A DNA stretch of 64,000 bases, taken from NCBI GenBank assembly GCA_041399205.1, contig JAWKTK010000009.1, positions 124,001 through 188,000 on the forward strand. Direction: 5' to 3'. Positions 1 to 6,215 of this stretch are shown here, piece by piece. This DNA is from JAGQOZ01 sp041399205 (GTDB taxonomy: Bacteria; Planctomycetota; Planctomycetia; Pirellulales; Pirellulaceae). Under the pieces are notes generated by a model, which was given only the letters and a program-made list of their open reading frames with translations, had not been told where the DNA came from and did not search any database. The translations under genes were made by a program, and so were the position numbers. Position 1 is the stretch's first letter. Each line of letters begins with the position of its first letter.

Positions 1-1038
1 GATCCATTTGGCGTGGACCCGGAAGATCCAACGTATGATCCCTTCTTTGTCTGTCCAGACAATGAAGACCTGTTTTGCTATCCCGGCGGCATTGTTACTG
101 ACGAACCGTTCTTGTGGGACGATTTTCTGGAATCACTGCCCGACGTTCCTGACTTGCCGCTGGAAGACTTGATTGACCAAGTTTTAGGTGGTTGGTGGTA
201 TTGGTACTGGGACCAGCAAGGCGCGAATATTCCGCCGCTCAGTTTGGATGATTCGTTTACCATGTATTCGGATCGCGCGTTTCACCTAACGGCAGAGGGT
301 GGCGTGTTAGCGAATGACATCTTTGGTCCCAATGCGCAGCCGGAAGCCATTCTGGTGGACGATGTTTTTATCGGCGAACTGTCGTTCAACGTCGATGGCA
401 GTTTCAGCTATGCTCCGCCTACTGGTTTTCTGGGCGAAGTGGAATTTCTGTACCGCGCGTTTGATGGAGATCTGGGTTCGTCCATCACTTCCGTGGTCAT
501 CCACGTGATTGCGCCGATCTTAGGCGACATCGACGAAGATCAGGTGGTGGACGATCACGATTTGGATTTGGTGTCAGCGGCAATTCGAAGTGGAAATCAA
601 GATCTCGTCTACGATTTGACGCAGGATGGTCAAGTCAATGCAGCGGATCGATTGTTCTTGCTGCATTCCGTGTTGCAGACGGACGCGGGCGATTCGAATT
701 TGGACGGCAAATTTGATTCGCAAGACTTGGTGGCGGTGTTTTCGGCCAGTCAGTACGAGGACGGTCTGTTCCAGAATTCGCTGTGGTCGTCCGGGGACTG
801 GAACGGAGATGGCGAATTTGATTCATCCGATTTGATTATCGCGTTTGCCACGGGATCGTATGCGGCTTTGGCCGTCGGCGAAGCGGGAACATTCTTACCG
901 CCGAATTCGCAACAAGCGTTGGCTGCTTCGTTAGCGGCGGATCGTCTGATGCAGCAACAACGCGATCGTGGTACGCACAGTCCTCATTTGGCAAGGCGAT
1001 GCCAACGACATGGCACTGTCTTCTTTGTTTCGCGCTGA
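1..1038 (+). CDS. Dockerin-like surface protein, C-terminal part (5' end outside window)
   Basis: The reading frame is open from base 1, so the true start lies upstream. About residues 75-170 form a cadherin/VCBS-like beta domain (GVLANDIFG, GSFSYAPPTGFLGEVEFLYRAFDG), the kind found in repeats of large extracellular adhesins. Next come two EF-hand-like dockerin blocks: GDIDEDQVVDDHDLD, then GDSNLDGKFDSQDLVAVF and GDWNGDGEFDSSDLIIAF. This duplicated motif recurs in at least five other genes of the window and is typical of planctomycete exported proteins. The last ~25 residues (after RLMQQQRDRG) are Arg/His-rich and unlike the rest. They are read out of frame through an epimerase remnant, so the original C-terminus has probably been lost by a deletion or rearrangement near base 965. 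Extracellular location is inferred from the domain types. Confidence 0.7.
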   Translation, partial: DPFGVDPEDPTYDPFFVCPDNEDLFCYPGGIVTDEPFLWDDFLESLPDVPDLPLEDLIDQVLGGWWYWYWDQQGANIPPLSLDDSFTMYSDRAFHLTAEGGVLANDIFGPNAQPEAILVDDVFIGELSFNVDGSFSYAPPTGFLGEVEFLYRAFDGDLGSSITSVVIHVIAPILGDIDEDQVVDDHDLDLVSAAIRSGNQDLVYDLTQDGQVNAADRLFLLHSVLQTDAGDSNLDGKFDSQDLVAVFSASQYEDGLFQNSLWSSGDWNGDGEFDSSDLIIAFATGSYAALAVGEAGTFLPPNSQQALAASLAADRLMQQQRDRGTHSPHLARRCQRHGTVFFVSR

Positions 1039-1235
1039 AACACCGCCAATCGTCATCAACTTGGTTGCGCCGGAACTGCTGAGTGTTCGGCGCATCGCCC
1101 AACAAATTGGCCAGCTCTGGAACAAACCAGTCTGTTTCGTCGACGAAGAACCGGACACGTGCCTTTTTACCAGCAGCAACGTTGTCAGCGTCTGTTTGGG
1201 TCGCCCAGTGTGTCGAGTTCGCGACGGACGGTTTT
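968..1235 (+). pseudogene. Remnant of an NAD-dependent epimerase/dehydratase (C-terminal part)
   Basis: In frame 2 the translation contains QGDANDMALSSLF followed by PPIVINLVAPELLSVRRIA and NKPVCFVDEEPD. This matches the C-terminal region of NAD-dependent epimerase/dehydratase proteins, where a (V/I)N(V/L)xGPExLSVR segment is followed by a short 'GKPVxFxGEE' stretch. After about base 1185 the expected RLFG-P continuation is found only in frame 1, so there is a frameshift, and frame 1 soon ends at a stop. No Rossmann-fold N-terminus exists upstream; that space belongs to the dockerin gene. It is therefore a fragment fused to the dockerin gene by a rearrangement. The identification rests on one ~70-residue block. 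Confidence 0.6.
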
Positions 1236-1270
1236 CGGACGGTAGAAGAATGCGACGCACTTTTAGGGTG

Positions 1271-2149
1271 CTATTGTTCGGCCGGAGTCGGTTCGCCTTG
1301 TGGCCCAGCGGCGATTCCTGGCAATAGAATGGGGCCCTTCCCGCTGCCTTGGTAGCCGGCGGCGATATTGCCGTCGTCGTTCAGTTTGCCGCACGCCCAC
1401 AGGATGCCTCGTGACACGATGTTGAGCCATTCTTCGGTGAGCATCGTTTCATTGTGGTGTCCCAGAGTGGTTCCGAACAGTCGAACTCCTTCGAATTCGT
1501 TGACCCAAATCACAGGATGATCTTGTTGCGTTTGCGTGCCGTACGCCGTGGCCAGCGTGGTCATGTTGGGCCACGTCTTTTCAATGACGTACAATTCGCC
1601 GAAGGGAGTTTTCCACTGTGGCGGAGTCCCCTGCAGAATGGGATGATCCAGCTGGCGACCAATCACTTGCAATGGTCCACCACCGGGTTCGTGTCGGCGC
1701 GAAGTGACACCCAATAGTTTTCGCCATTCGTCCGTCTTGGCCGCTCGGTAACTGTGCATGGAACAATGAATCACCACCGCCGGGACTTGGTGTTTGGTGT
1801 GTCCTTTGACAATGCGTTCCACATAATCCACGTCGGTCACGCCGCCATAACATTCGTTGTGAACAATGATGTCGTAGCCTCGAGCCCAATCTTCGGTTTG
1901 GTAAATGGGCAGCGTGCGATCGCGATCTGTCCCGCCATGAAATAGTTCCCACTGGACGTTCGCTCGCTGACTGACACCTTGCCTAATGATTTCATTTTGT
2001 TTGGGGTAGTCGTGGCAACATCCACCGGCAATCAATAACGCGCGTACGGGCCGCACTTGCTGGTCTTGCTCTTGAGCCATCATGTGTGCTGCCTGTACGA
2101 ACAGGACGAACAGGGTTAACGCTTGGATTCGAATTATCTGGATTCGCAT
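1271..2149 (-). CDS. ThuA-like secreted protein
   Basis: A 292-residue protein starting at the ATG at 2149. The frame is open further upstream, but that sequence has no protein-like character, and the chosen start gives a clean signal peptide (MRIQIIRIQALTLFVLFVQA, then AHMMAQ). The mature part has the hallmarks of the ThuA (trehalose-utilisation, class I glutamine amidotransferase-like) family common in planctomycetes: VRALLIAGGCCHDYP near the N-terminus, YDIIVHNECYGG, VPAVVIHCSMHSYR, HPILQG, and PVIWVNEFEGVRLFGTTLGHHNETM near the end. Members are usually annotated as glycan-catabolism-related proteins whose exact reaction is often unknown. A periplasmic or extracellular site follows from the signal peptide. 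The gene stands alone and points toward the dockerin/epimerase debris. Confidence 0.85.
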   Translation of the reverse strand: MRIQIIRIQALTLFVLFVQAAHMMAQEQDQQVRPVRALLIAGGCCHDYPKQNEIIRQGVSQRANVQWELFHGGTDRDRTLPIYQTEDWARGYDIIVHNECYGGVTDVDYVERIVKGHTKHQVPAVVIHCSMHSYRAAKTDEWRKLLGVTSRRHEPGGGPLQVIGRQLDHPILQGTPPQWKTPFGELYVIEKTWPNMTTLATAYGTQTQQDHPVIWVNEFEGVRLFGTTLGHHNETMLTEEWLNIVSRGILWACGKLNDDGNIAAGYQGSGKGPILLPGIAAGPQGEPTPAEQ

Positions 2150-2522
2150 TTCACAATACCTCGGTTTTCCGGCCATTGACTGGGGAATCGAACGACAACG
2201 TGCACGATTGTAGCATCTTGTGCGGGGACTGCCCGCCGGCAAGTGGTTGTGAAAAAATGGCCGAATGATGATTTTTTGGGTGAACCACCGGTTCCTTGAC
2301 GACTCATTACTTTTCATTGCGGCAAGATTGTTGCTTGCAAAGTGAACAACACTACGTACAAGAAACTGGAATGATGATTTCTCGGCTAACGAATATCCAA
2401 TCCGAATTCGCCGTCCTGTGCCCTGACCATCTGGACGCGTGCGGAAATGAACAAAGCAGTTGCCGGTTGATATCGCATTCGCTGCGATGGTGACGCCGAT
2501 AAAAAACCTTGCCAATCAAGCC
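2150..2522. other. Intergenic region without a supported gene
   Basis: About 370 bases between the ThuA start and an orphan terminator. Short open frames on both strands have no recognisable protein features. The stretch must contain the promoter of the leftward ThuA gene. Because a good rightward terminator follows at 2523, a small untranslated transcript is possible here, but I recognise no known RNA family. Confidence 0.4.
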
Positions 2523-2556
2523 AAGGTCCGGTGTCACTGATACCGGACCTTTTTTA
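2523..2556 (+). terminator. Rho-independent terminator hairpin
   Basis: AAGGTCCGGT pairs perfectly with ACCGGACCTT across a 9-base loop, and the right arm runs into a T tract (TTTTTTATT). The polarity is rightward. No protein gene precedes it on the plus strand, so it either ends an unrecognised small RNA or insulates the tRNA cluster that follows. Confidence 0.7.
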
Positions 2557-2596
2557 TTGGTGTCGCGTGGTCATTTCCATGATTCGCAAGCACGCT

Positions 2597-2669
2597 GCCC
2601 CGTTCGTCTAATGGTTGAGGACAGCGGATTTTCGATCCGCAAATGGGAGTTCGATTCTCCCACGGGGTG
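2597..2669 (+). tRNA. tRNA-Glu (TTC)
   Basis: A cloverleaf can be drawn by eye: acceptor GCCCCGT with ACGGGGT, anticodon stem GCGGA/TCCGC around the loop TTTTCGA (anticodon TTC), T-arm GGAGT-TCGATTC-TCCCA, and discriminator G as usual for tRNA-Glu. It is first of three closely spaced tRNA genes on the plus strand. CCA is not encoded. Confidence 0.93.
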
Positions 2670-2718
2670 CTTGTAGCAGACAAGTGGCGGTTATCGAGTG
2701 CTGGTGGCTTATAACATC

Positions 2719-2801
2719 GGAAGGCATCCGGCTGGATGAGGGAACTGTCTTGAAAACAGTTGCGGGTCAAACCGTTCAGGGTTCGAGTCCCTGGCCTTCC
2801 G
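2719..2801 (+). tRNA. tRNA-Ser (TGA)
   Basis: Acceptor GGAAGGC pairs with GCCTTCC. The anticodon stem CTGTC/CAGTT closes the loop TTGAAAA, giving anticodon TGA. A long variable arm (GCGGGTCAAACCGTT) lies before the T-arm CAGGG-TTCGAGT-CCCTG, as expected for a class II serine tRNA. The discriminator is G. Confidence 0.92.
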
Positions 2802-2819
2802 CCTAGCTGCCGAGTGATG

Positions 2820-2892
2820 GTGTTCGTGGTGTAATGGTTTGCACGTGACCCTGTGAAGGTCAAGGAGCCGAGTTCAATTCTCGCCGAACACC
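2820..2892 (+). tRNA. tRNA-His (GTG)
   Basis: Acceptor GTGTTCG pairs with CGAACAC. The anticodon stem TGACC/GGTCA closes the loop CTGTGAA, giving anticodon GTG. The T-arm is CCGAG-TTCAATT-CTCGC. The base before position 1 is G (2819) and the discriminator is C, giving the extra G-1:C73 pair diagnostic of histidine tRNAs. Its 3' end is the first unit of a 38-bp tandem repeat. Confidence 0.92.
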
Positions 2893-3030
2893 CCTTTTAC
2901 TTTTTTTCCGTACACAATCCGCCGAACACCCCTTTTACTTTTTTTCCGTACACAATCCGCTGAACACCCCTTTTACTTTTTTGCCGTACACAAGCCGCTG
3001 AACACCCCTTTTAGTTTTGCCGTATGAGAG
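2882..3030 (+). repeat. Four tandem 38-bp copies of the tRNA-His 3' end plus T-rich terminator
   Basis: Units begin at 2882, 2920, 2958 and 2996. Each consists of CGCCGAACACC (the last 11 bases of tRNA-His; CGCTGAACACC in units 3 and 4), a T-rich stretch CCTTTTACTTTTTTT and a short spacer CCGTACACAAT. Units 1 and 2 are identical, units 3 and 4 carry a few substitutions, and unit 4 is shortened. The array runs up to the ribosome-binding region of the HNH gene. It may be tandem slippage of the tRNA terminator or scars of repeated integration at the tRNA 3' end. Confidence 0.9.
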
Positions 3031-3039
3031 GGATCCTAG

Positions 3040-3633
3040 ATGACTCGAATATTACAGCGTCCCACACTTGTTTTGAATCGCAACTGGCAGCCGGTGAACG
3101 TTGCCACGGTCGCTCGAGCATTGATCTTGCTTTGGAACAAAGCGGCCAAGGTGGTCGATCCGGCCGACTATCAACTGTACGACTGGGCGGATTGGAGTTG
3201 CTTGACACCAGGAACAGACGAACTCTTTGTACGCTTAGTTCGACAACGTCTGCGCGTGCCGGAAGTGGTTGCATTGTCCGAATTCGATCGCATGCCAACA
3301 TCACAAGTAACCTTTAGCCGCAGGAATGTGTTCAAACGAGATCGATTCACTTGCCAGTATTGTCACCAGCAACCAGGCAGTGACGAATTGACGATTGATC
3401 ACGTGGTGCCTCGCGCGCACGGCGGCCAATCAACTTGGACCAATTGTGTCTTGGCCTGTTTGAATTGCAATAGTCGCAAAGCCGACCGCACTCCGGAACA
3501 AGCAGGTATGCGACTGCAGAAGACGCCAGTCCGTCCGTCGTGGAAACCGATCTACACCGACCACACTTTGCGAATGGAAAGCTGGTCCAAGTTTATCAGC
3601 GACGCCTACTGGGATGTGCAGCTGGAAGCGTAA
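3040..3633 (+). CDS. HNH endonuclease
   Basis: A 197-residue protein with start ATG at 3040, preceded by the purine-rich GAGAGGGA. The C-terminal half is a zinc-supported HNH nuclease domain: CQYC at residues 105-108, the D120-H121 pair with H127 in the 'IDHVVPRAHGG' loop, N135, and the second zinc pair CLNC at 140-143. The N-terminal ~90 residues (LVLNRNWQPVNVATVARA, LLWNKAAKVV) match the leader domain of the stand-alone HNH family widespread in planctomycetes and other bacteria. Its cellular substrate is generally not known. It is adjacent to a tRNA cluster and a tRNA-derived tandem repeat, a setting also seen for mobile nucleases, but I see no intron or element ends around it. Confidence 0.88.
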   Translation: MTRILQRPTLVLNRNWQPVNVATVARALILLWNKAAKVVDPADYQLYDWADWSCLTPGTDELFVRLVRQRLRVPEVVALSEFDRMPTSQVTFSRRNVFKRDRFTCQYCHQQPGSDELTIDHVVPRAHGGQSTWTNCVLACLNCNSRKADRTPEQAGMRLQKTPVRPSWKPIYTDHTLRMESWSKFISDAYWDVQLEA

Positions 3634-4034
3634 CGACAACAACTTTCGTGAAAAACGCAGAAGAACGGTTCGAATCGATTGCGAACCGTTCGACCGAACA
3701 GTCTACTGTGAAAGCTGCCTTCGCGAAGAACAACTCACAATGGCAACGTGCGTACAAGAATCAACCTCCATCACCACTTTGGATGTTGCGCATGTGTGTT
3801 TTCTCGGCAAAATTTCCTAGCCCGAAGCGTGAGCGAGTGGAATGCAGAATCGCTCAATTTCCCCTCTTTTTCGTTTCGGGCTACGAAAAAACGCAACTTC
3901 AAAACGCGTCAGCGAGGGACTGCGGAGTGTCCGTTTTTTTCCCTCACTTGCGTTTCGGGCTAGGAAGAAGCGCAACTTCAGAAATCACAACTGGGGCGCA
4001 CTCGCCGAAGTAGAATTCTCCCCTAGACGTGTCT
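3634..4034. repeat. Intergenic stretch with a duplicated ~34-bp repeat (CGTTTCGGGCTA...)
   Basis: No gene is supported here. Two direct copies of a motif reading CGTTTCGGGCTA, then G-A-rich bases, then CGCAACTTCA occur at about 3872-3902 and 3949-3982. The inverted form CTAGCCCGAAGCGTGAGCGAG lies at about 3819-3839, and GCGTCAGCGAGGGACTG at about 3907-3923. Such TAGCCCGAAGCG...AGCGAG elements look like a dispersed intergenic repeat of this genome. T-rich tracts between them (for example around 3933) could act as terminators for the HNH gene. Confidence 0.6.
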
Positions 4035-4087
4035 GACGCAGCAAAAGTTTTTGCAAATCGTGCGAACCTACCATTCGCAACTGCGTC
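4035..4087 (+). other. Stem-loop upstream of the Y-RNA cluster (possible fourth structured RNA element)
   Basis: GACGCAG (4035-4041) pairs with CTGCGTC (4081-4087), and inside it TGCGAA (4061-4066) pairs with TTCGCA (4074-4079) around a 7-base loop. It lies only 10 bases before the first Y-like RNA. It lacks the conserved GACTGCC/CTTCGTC core shared by the three RNAs downstream and has no T run after it, so it may be a leader or regulatory hairpin rather than an independent RNA. Confidence 0.3.
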
Positions 4088-4096
4088 TTCCACTTC

Positions 4097-4262
4097 ACCG
4101 ACTGCCAATGTGGACTACATGACTATTAATCCGGCTGTTGTGGGTTCGAATCCCACCGACGACCTTTGCATCAACCACGCGTTGGTCAGATGCAAAACGC
4201 CGTAGCTCAAAGGTAGAGCACCGAACGTGTCCGCATGAACCCTTCGTCGGTAACTTATTTTT
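4097..4262 (+). ncRNA. Candidate Y RNA 1 (YrlA-like) with circularly permuted tRNA-like module
   Basis: The ends pair as ACCGAC (4097-4102) with GTCGGT (4246-4251). After an asymmetric internal loop, GTGGAC (4110-4115) pairs with GTCCGC (4229-4234). Above this lies a tRNA-like module in permuted order: an anticodon-stem 3' strand (CCGG, 4131-4134), a 5-base variable region, a canonical T-arm (GTGGG-TTCGAAT-CCCAC, 4140-4156), an acceptor-like strand CGACG closed by a hairpin (TTTGCAT 4165-4171 with ATGCAAA 4190-4196), the partner strand CGCCG, then TA and a canonical D-arm (GCTC-AAAGGTA-GAGC, 4205-4219) and the anticodon-stem 5' strand CCG. A T run (4258-4262) ends it. Bacterial YrlA RNAs are known to combine an Rsr-binding stem with a tRNA-mimicking domain and to lie beside rsr. 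The plus strand is fixed by the T- and D-loop sequences. Confidence 0.78.
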
Positions 4263-4278
4263 CGACGATGCATTTGGC

Positions 4279-4343
4279 TTCTGGACTGCCGCTTCGGACT
4301 ACATGATATGCAACCTCATGTCTGAGCATTCCTTCGTCCAGAA
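4279..4343 (+). ncRNA. Candidate Y RNA 2 (short, no tRNA-like module)
   Basis: TTCTGGAC (4279-4286) pairs perfectly with GTCCAGAA (4336-4343). The internal loop has TGCCGCT on the 5' side and GCATTCCTTC on the 3' side. Above it TCGGAC-[TAC]-ATGA (4294-4306) pairs with TCATGTCTGA (4316-4325), leaving TAC bulged and a 9-base apical loop. The 5' core GACTGCC, the bulged TAC and the 3' core CCTTCGTC are shared with the flanking RNAs, while the paired arms differ with compensating changes. That pattern supports conserved RNA structure. No strong T run follows, so it could be processed from a longer transcript with RNA 3. Confidence 0.65.
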
Positions 4344-4360
4344 CCGAGTTGTTTGACTTT

Positions 4361-4433
4361 GGTTCGACTGCCGTTGTGGAGTACATCACCTGACGTAAGA
4401 AACTCTGCAGCCAACTTCGTCGAACTATTTTTT
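4361..4433 (+). ncRNA. Candidate Y RNA 3 (short) ending in a T6 terminator before rsr
   Basis: GGTTCGAC (4361-4368) pairs with GTCGAACT (4419-4426) through eight pairs including one G-U. The 5' internal-loop strand is TGCCGTT, and the 3' strand ends in CAACTTC before the closing stem. GTGGAG (4376-4381) pairs with CTCTGC (4403-4408), followed by TACAT as in the other two RNAs. Six T residues (4428-4433) follow the closing stem directly and give a convincing terminator. It lies 19 bases before the rsr start codon, so the RNA ends before translation of rsr begins. Confidence 0.66.
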
Positions 4434-4439
4434 GTGTAC

Positions 4440-4444
4440 AAGGA
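4440..4444 (+). promoter_or_regulatory. Ribosome binding site deciding the rsr start
   Basis: AAGGA lies eight bases before the ATG at 4453. It supports that start over the in-frame GTG at 4432, which would overlap the T6 terminator of Y RNA 3. Confidence 0.7.
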
Positions 4445-4452
4445 TCAATACG

Positions 4453-6135
4453 ATGGCCAACAAAAACCTGTTTCACAGTCACACCAGCGAAATCCCTGTA
4501 GCCACCGTGACAAACGAAGCGGGCGGCAGCGCATATGCCCTTTCGGCCAAGCACGCTTTGGCGCAGATGGCCGCCACCGGTTGCTTTCATGGCACGTTCT
4601 ACGCGAACGCCGCTTCTCAGTTGGACCAACTACGTACATTGATCGACCAGATTGACGACAACGTGTTCCTGGCCAAGTTGGCCGTGTACGCTCGTCAACA
4701 AGCCTACATGAAGGATATGCCTGCCGCATTGTTGGTGGTGTTGTCCACGCGTGATGCCGAGTTAACGCAGCGGATTTTTGACCGAGTTGTCGATAATGGT
4801 CGAGTGTTGCGAACCGTGTTTCAGATGGTGCGATCGAGTCAATTCGGGCGAAAGAGCTTGTCGTCCAGTTTGCAGCGAGCGTTCCGGCGTTGGCTGAACG
4901 AAGCATCCGTCGGCAAACTGCTGTCGGCTTCGATCGGTAACGATCCGAGTTTGCGAGACGTCCTGCGGATGGCTCGACCAACACCCAAGGACAATGCGCG
5001 CCGAGCGTTGTTTGGCTGGCTGACGAACAAGGATTCGGCCAAATGGGCACCGGCCACCTCGGCCGACCTGCCGCAGGACGTGCAGCGATTGATGGAATAT
5101 CGTCAAACCAAGGACGCGGACCGTCAGCGAGAATTGGTTCGTCAAATGGAGTCGGTTCGCTGGGATCTGTTGGCCGACGCGGCGCAAAGCTCCGACGTTT
5201 GGACAGAAATCGCCCTGCAGATGGGACCGCAAGCGTTGCGGATGAATCTGAATACGCTGGTCCGACACGGCGTGTTTCCCAATTCCAGCCGAACCGTGGG
5301 ACGCGCCATCCAAGACGCTTTGGGTCTGATCACAGACGATGATTCGCGCATGACGGATTGGGTGGCCAGTCGGTTGTCGAACGCAGATGAAATTCGTCGT
5401 TCGCGACAGTTTCCGTATCAATACTTGACGGCGTACCTGAATGCCAGTATTGATGTTCCGGCCAAGGTTCGATCTGCCCTGCATGATGCGGCCGAATTGG
5501 CGTGCGGCAATGTTCCTCAGTTGTCAGGGCCGGTGTTGGTAGGTGTTGATACGTCCGGTTCGATGAATTCACCGGCAACGGGTTGGCGAGCTCGCGGTGC
5601 AACAAGCAAAATGCGTTGTGTGGACGTGGCGGCGCTGTTCGCAGCGGCTATTTTGCGAAAGAATCCGGACAGCTTGGTGGTGCCGTTTGATACCAAAGCC
5701 TACGATGCGAAAATCGATCCGAACGATTCGATTTTAAGTATTGCCGAACGGTTGGCTCGCTATGGTGGCGGCGGAACAAATTGTTCCATTCCGCTGAAAT
5801 TGGCGAATCAACGTTACGCAAGCCGACGCTTTGCCGGCGTGATCTTGGTTAGCGATAACGAAAGCTGGGTCGGTTCCGGTCGCTACGGTTCCACCGGTGT
5901 CATGACTCAGTGGCAAGCGTTTGTGAAAAACCAACAGCGAATCGGCGTCCACTCGAATCGGCAACCCAAGCTAGTCTGCATCGACATCCAGCCGTACGGA
6001 ACGACTCAGGCACCAGAACGCAACGACATTTTGAATATCGGCGGATTCAGTGACGCCGTGTTCCAAGTAGTCCATTCGTTCTTGGCCGGCGACCAAGGCC
6101 GGTTTGTGTCAGAAGTGGAAGCGGTTCAGCTGTAA
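4453..6135 (+). CDS. rsr: TROVE-domain protein, bacterial Ro60 orthologue
   Basis: A 560-residue ring-forming RNA-binding protein. The N-terminal two thirds are the alpha-helical HEAT-like TROVE domain (for example FLAKLAVYARQQAYMKDMPA, then LSTRDAELTQRIFDRVVDNGRVLRTVFQMVRSS in parts). The C-terminal third is a von Willebrand A-like domain with a complete metal site: D366-T-S-G-S-M, T442 in GGGGTNCS and D468 in ILVSDNES. Ro60/Rsr binds the ends of misfolded RNAs in its central hole and Y RNAs on its outer surface. In bacteria it works with exonucleases in rRNA maturation and RNA decay under stress. Three Y-RNA-like structures stand immediately upstream in the same orientation, the arrangement expected for an Rsr-Y RNA partnership. 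No rtcB or rtcA gene is visible nearby, unlike in many proteobacterial loci. Confidence 0.93.
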   Translation: MANKNLFHSHTSEIPVATVTNEAGGSAYALSAKHALAQMAATGCFHGTFYANAASQLDQLRTLIDQIDDNVFLAKLAVYARQQAYMKDMPAALLVVLSTRDAELTQRIFDRVVDNGRVLRTVFQMVRSSQFGRKSLSSSLQRAFRRWLNEASVGKLLSASIGNDPSLRDVLRMARPTPKDNARRALFGWLTNKDSAKWAPATSADLPQDVQRLMEYRQTKDADRQRELVRQMESVRWDLLADAAQSSDVWTEIALQMGPQALRMNLNTLVRHGVFPNSSRTVGRAIQDALGLITDDDSRMTDWVASRLSNADEIRRSRQFPYQYLTAYLNASIDVPAKVRSALHDAAELACGNVPQLSGPVLVGVDTSGSMNSPATGWRARGATSKMRCVDVAALFAAAILRKNPDSLVVPFDTKAYDAKIDPNDSILSIAERLARYGGGGTNCSIPLKLANQRYASRRFAGVILVSDNESWVGSGRYGSTGVMTQWQAFVKNQQRIGVHSNRQPKLVCIDIQPYGTTQAPERNDILNIGGFSDAVFQVVHSFLAGDQGRFVSEVEAVQL

Positions 6136-6215
6136 TCAGACGACCACGACGTTGGATCCGAAAAAGCGAAGTTATCCCACTTGTGCGCTTCTAACATCTC
6201 AATCATTCGCTGAAC

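Noticed and set aside
2882..3030. CRISPR-like array
   Set aside because: Units are contiguous 38-bp copies without variable spacers and derive from the tRNA-His 3' end.
4097..4262. A functional permuted tRNA gene (tRNA-Asn-like, anticodon region ACTATTAAT)
   Set aside because: The acceptor strands are closed by a hairpin and imperfectly paired, the anticodon halves do not form a proper loop, and the flanks pair in a Y-RNA-like stem beside rsr. A Y RNA explains all of it better.
4097..4433. Y RNAs encoded on the minus strand, where GACGAAG would be on the 5' side
   Set aside because: Canonical T-loop TTCGAAT and D-loop AAAGGTA, and the T runs at 4258 and 4428, exist only on the plus strand. 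The minus-strand match is noted as an unresolved point.
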